Part shown: positions 6,406 to 7,350 of the stretch, in pieces
How positions within the stretch are numbered: the first letter of the stretch is position 1
Layout of the letters: every line of letters begins with the position of its first letter
Source of the DNA: Gallicola sp.
GTDB taxonomy: Bacteria; Bacillota; Clostridia; Tissierellales; Peptoniphilaceae
DNA: 7,350 bases
Assembly: GCA_012798975.1 (NCBI GenBank)
Contig: JAAZME010000332.1
Span: forward strand, 1 to 7,350
Direction of reading: 5' to 3'
Program-made: the position numbers and the translations under genes
The notes under the pieces: model-generated
The model's input: the letters and a program-made list of their open reading frames with translations, nothing else
Databases searched by the model: none
What the model was told of the DNA's origin: nothing

Positions 6406-7350
6406 TTGTTAATTAAGAAAGATCATATAAGAAACTTTTCTATCATAGCCCATATCGACCATGGCAAGTCTACTTTGGCAGATAGATTGATAGAAGAAAC
6501 AGGAATGCTTACAAAAAGAGAGATGGACAGCCAAGTTCTAGATAGTATGGATTTAGAGAAAGAACGAGGAATCACGATTAAATTAAAAGCGATAAAGCTG
6601 TTCTATAAAGCTTTAGATGGGGAAACATATATGCTGAATTTAATCGATACCCCAGGGCATGTGGATTTCAATTATGAAGTATCGAGAAGCCTGGCTGCTT
6701 GCGAAGGAGCTTTATTAATAGTCGATGCTACACAAGGGGTAGAAGCTCAGACATTGGCCAATATGTACTTAGCATTGGAACAAGATTTAGAAATATTACC
6801 AATCATAAATAAGATCGATCTGCCTTCTGCAGATATCGAATTTGCAAAAGAGGAAATCGAAAATATTATCGGTCTTCCTGCTGATGAAGTACCAGCGATA
6901 TCCGCTAAAGAAGGACTGAATATAGTAGATGTTTTAGAAGAAATTGTAAATAATGTACCAGCTCCATTGGGAGAAGACGATAAACCTTTGAAAGCGTTGA
7001 TATTTGATAGTTACTATGATTCCTATAGAGGTGTTGTATGTTATGTCCGTGTATTTGACGGATCGATTAAACCTGGTATGTCTATTCAGATGATGTCTAC
7101 GAAGAAATCATTTGAAGTAACTGAAGTGGGTTATACTTCCCATGGAATGATTGTTACTGATGAAATTCAGACGGGAGATGTAGGCTTTGTAGTTGCCAGT
7201 ATAAAAAATGTTCAAGATGCCCGAGTAGGAGATACGATAACAGAAGCGAAAAACAGTACTGAAGAACCTCTTCCCGGCTATAAAAAAGTAACGCCTATGG
7301 TTTACTGCGGAATATATCCTGCTGAAGGCGAGGAGTTCACTGAAGTGAGA
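6406..7350 (+). CDS. lepA: Elongation factor 4 (LepA) ribosomal GTPase, 3'-truncated by the window edge
   Basis: The first 315 residues of a protein of about 600 aa. LepA is a translation GTPase that acts on ribosomes and has been linked to back-translocation and to initiation or 30S biogenesis. The GTP-binding domain is complete: G1 AHIDHGKST (15-23), switch I with [10 protein letters not shown] (50-59), G3 DTPGH (81-85), G4 NKID (135-138) and G5 SAKEG (166-170). The EF-Tu-like domain II follows (~190-275). The next domain starts with [15 protein letters not shown] at the window end, a LepA-typical junction. The start is TTG at 6406: an in-frame TAG lies directly before it, and residues from [13 protein letters not shown] align with the normal N-terminus. 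It lies 13 nt after lepB and shares its promoter. No stop occurs before base 7350. Confidence 0.97.
   Translation, partial: MLIKKDHIRNFSIIAHIDHGKSTLADRLIEETGMLTKREMDSQVLDSMDLEKERGITIKLKAIKLFYKALDGETYMLNLIDTPGHVDFNYEVSRSLAACEGALLIVDATQGVEAQTLANMYLALEQDLEILPIINKIDLPSADIEFAKEEIENIIGLPADEVPAISAKEGLNIVDVLEEIVNNVPAPLGEDDKPLKALIFDSYYDSYRGVVCYVRVFDGSIKPGMSIQMMSTKKSFEVTEVGYTSHGMIVTDEIQTGDVGFVVASIKNVQDARVGDTITEAKNSTEEPLPGYKKVTPMVYCGIYPAEGEEFTEVR

Noticed and set aside
6392..6412. Six-codon mini-ORF (ATG overlapping the lepB stop, ending just past the lepA TTG)
   Set aside because: It has no ribosome binding site of its own. The arrangement could aid coupling between lepB and lepA, but a frame this short is expected by chance.

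Overview
The window is 7.35 kb of AT-rich DNA of low-GC Gram-positive (Firmicutes, probably Clostridia or Tissierellia) type. The evidence is a Bacillus-like enolase C-terminal half, strong AGGAGG-type ribosome binding sites, a short single-membrane-span signal peptidase, and the gene order comEC-holA-(reversed rpsT)-...-lepA, which is conserved in Firmicutes. The assignment below phylum level is inference.

Layout: (1) 1-935, the 3' part of eno, closed by a perfect 17-bp hairpin that can terminate transcription from both sides. (2) 1012-2058 on the minus strand, a 348-aa protein with the architecture of a long AlaX (alanyl-tRNA editing) protein, but with its Gly loop, both zinc-ligand pairs and the Gly-rich tail of DHHA1 all degraded. 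(3) 2122-5422 on the plus strand, comEC (DNA-uptake channel) overlapping holA (DNA polymerase III delta subunit) by 32 nt. (4) 5473-5730 on the minus strand, rpsT (ribosomal protein S20), with its own terminator and promoter. (5) From 5805 on the plus strand, a good extended -10 promoter followed by lepB (signal peptidase I) and lepA (elongation factor 4), the latter starting at TTG and running off the end of the window.

Most of the region is ordinary core housekeeping: glycolysis, DNA uptake, replication, translation and protein export. I see no mobile element, CRISPR array, riboswitch, tRNA or rRNA, and no stretch over 100 nt without a gene or a recognisable signal. The least ordinary item is the AlaX-like protein, which looks like an intact reading frame of a pseudo-enzyme. 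Second is the neighbourhood of lepA: where spore formers such as Bacillus carry gpr and spoIIP between rpsT and lepA, this genome has lepB, giving a lepB-lepA pair that is the reverse of the enterobacterial lepA-lepB operon.

Several starts differ from the longest open frame. The AlaX-like gene is placed at ATG 2058 rather than GTG 2067, rpsT at 5730 rather than 5754, and lepB at 5862 rather than 5805.
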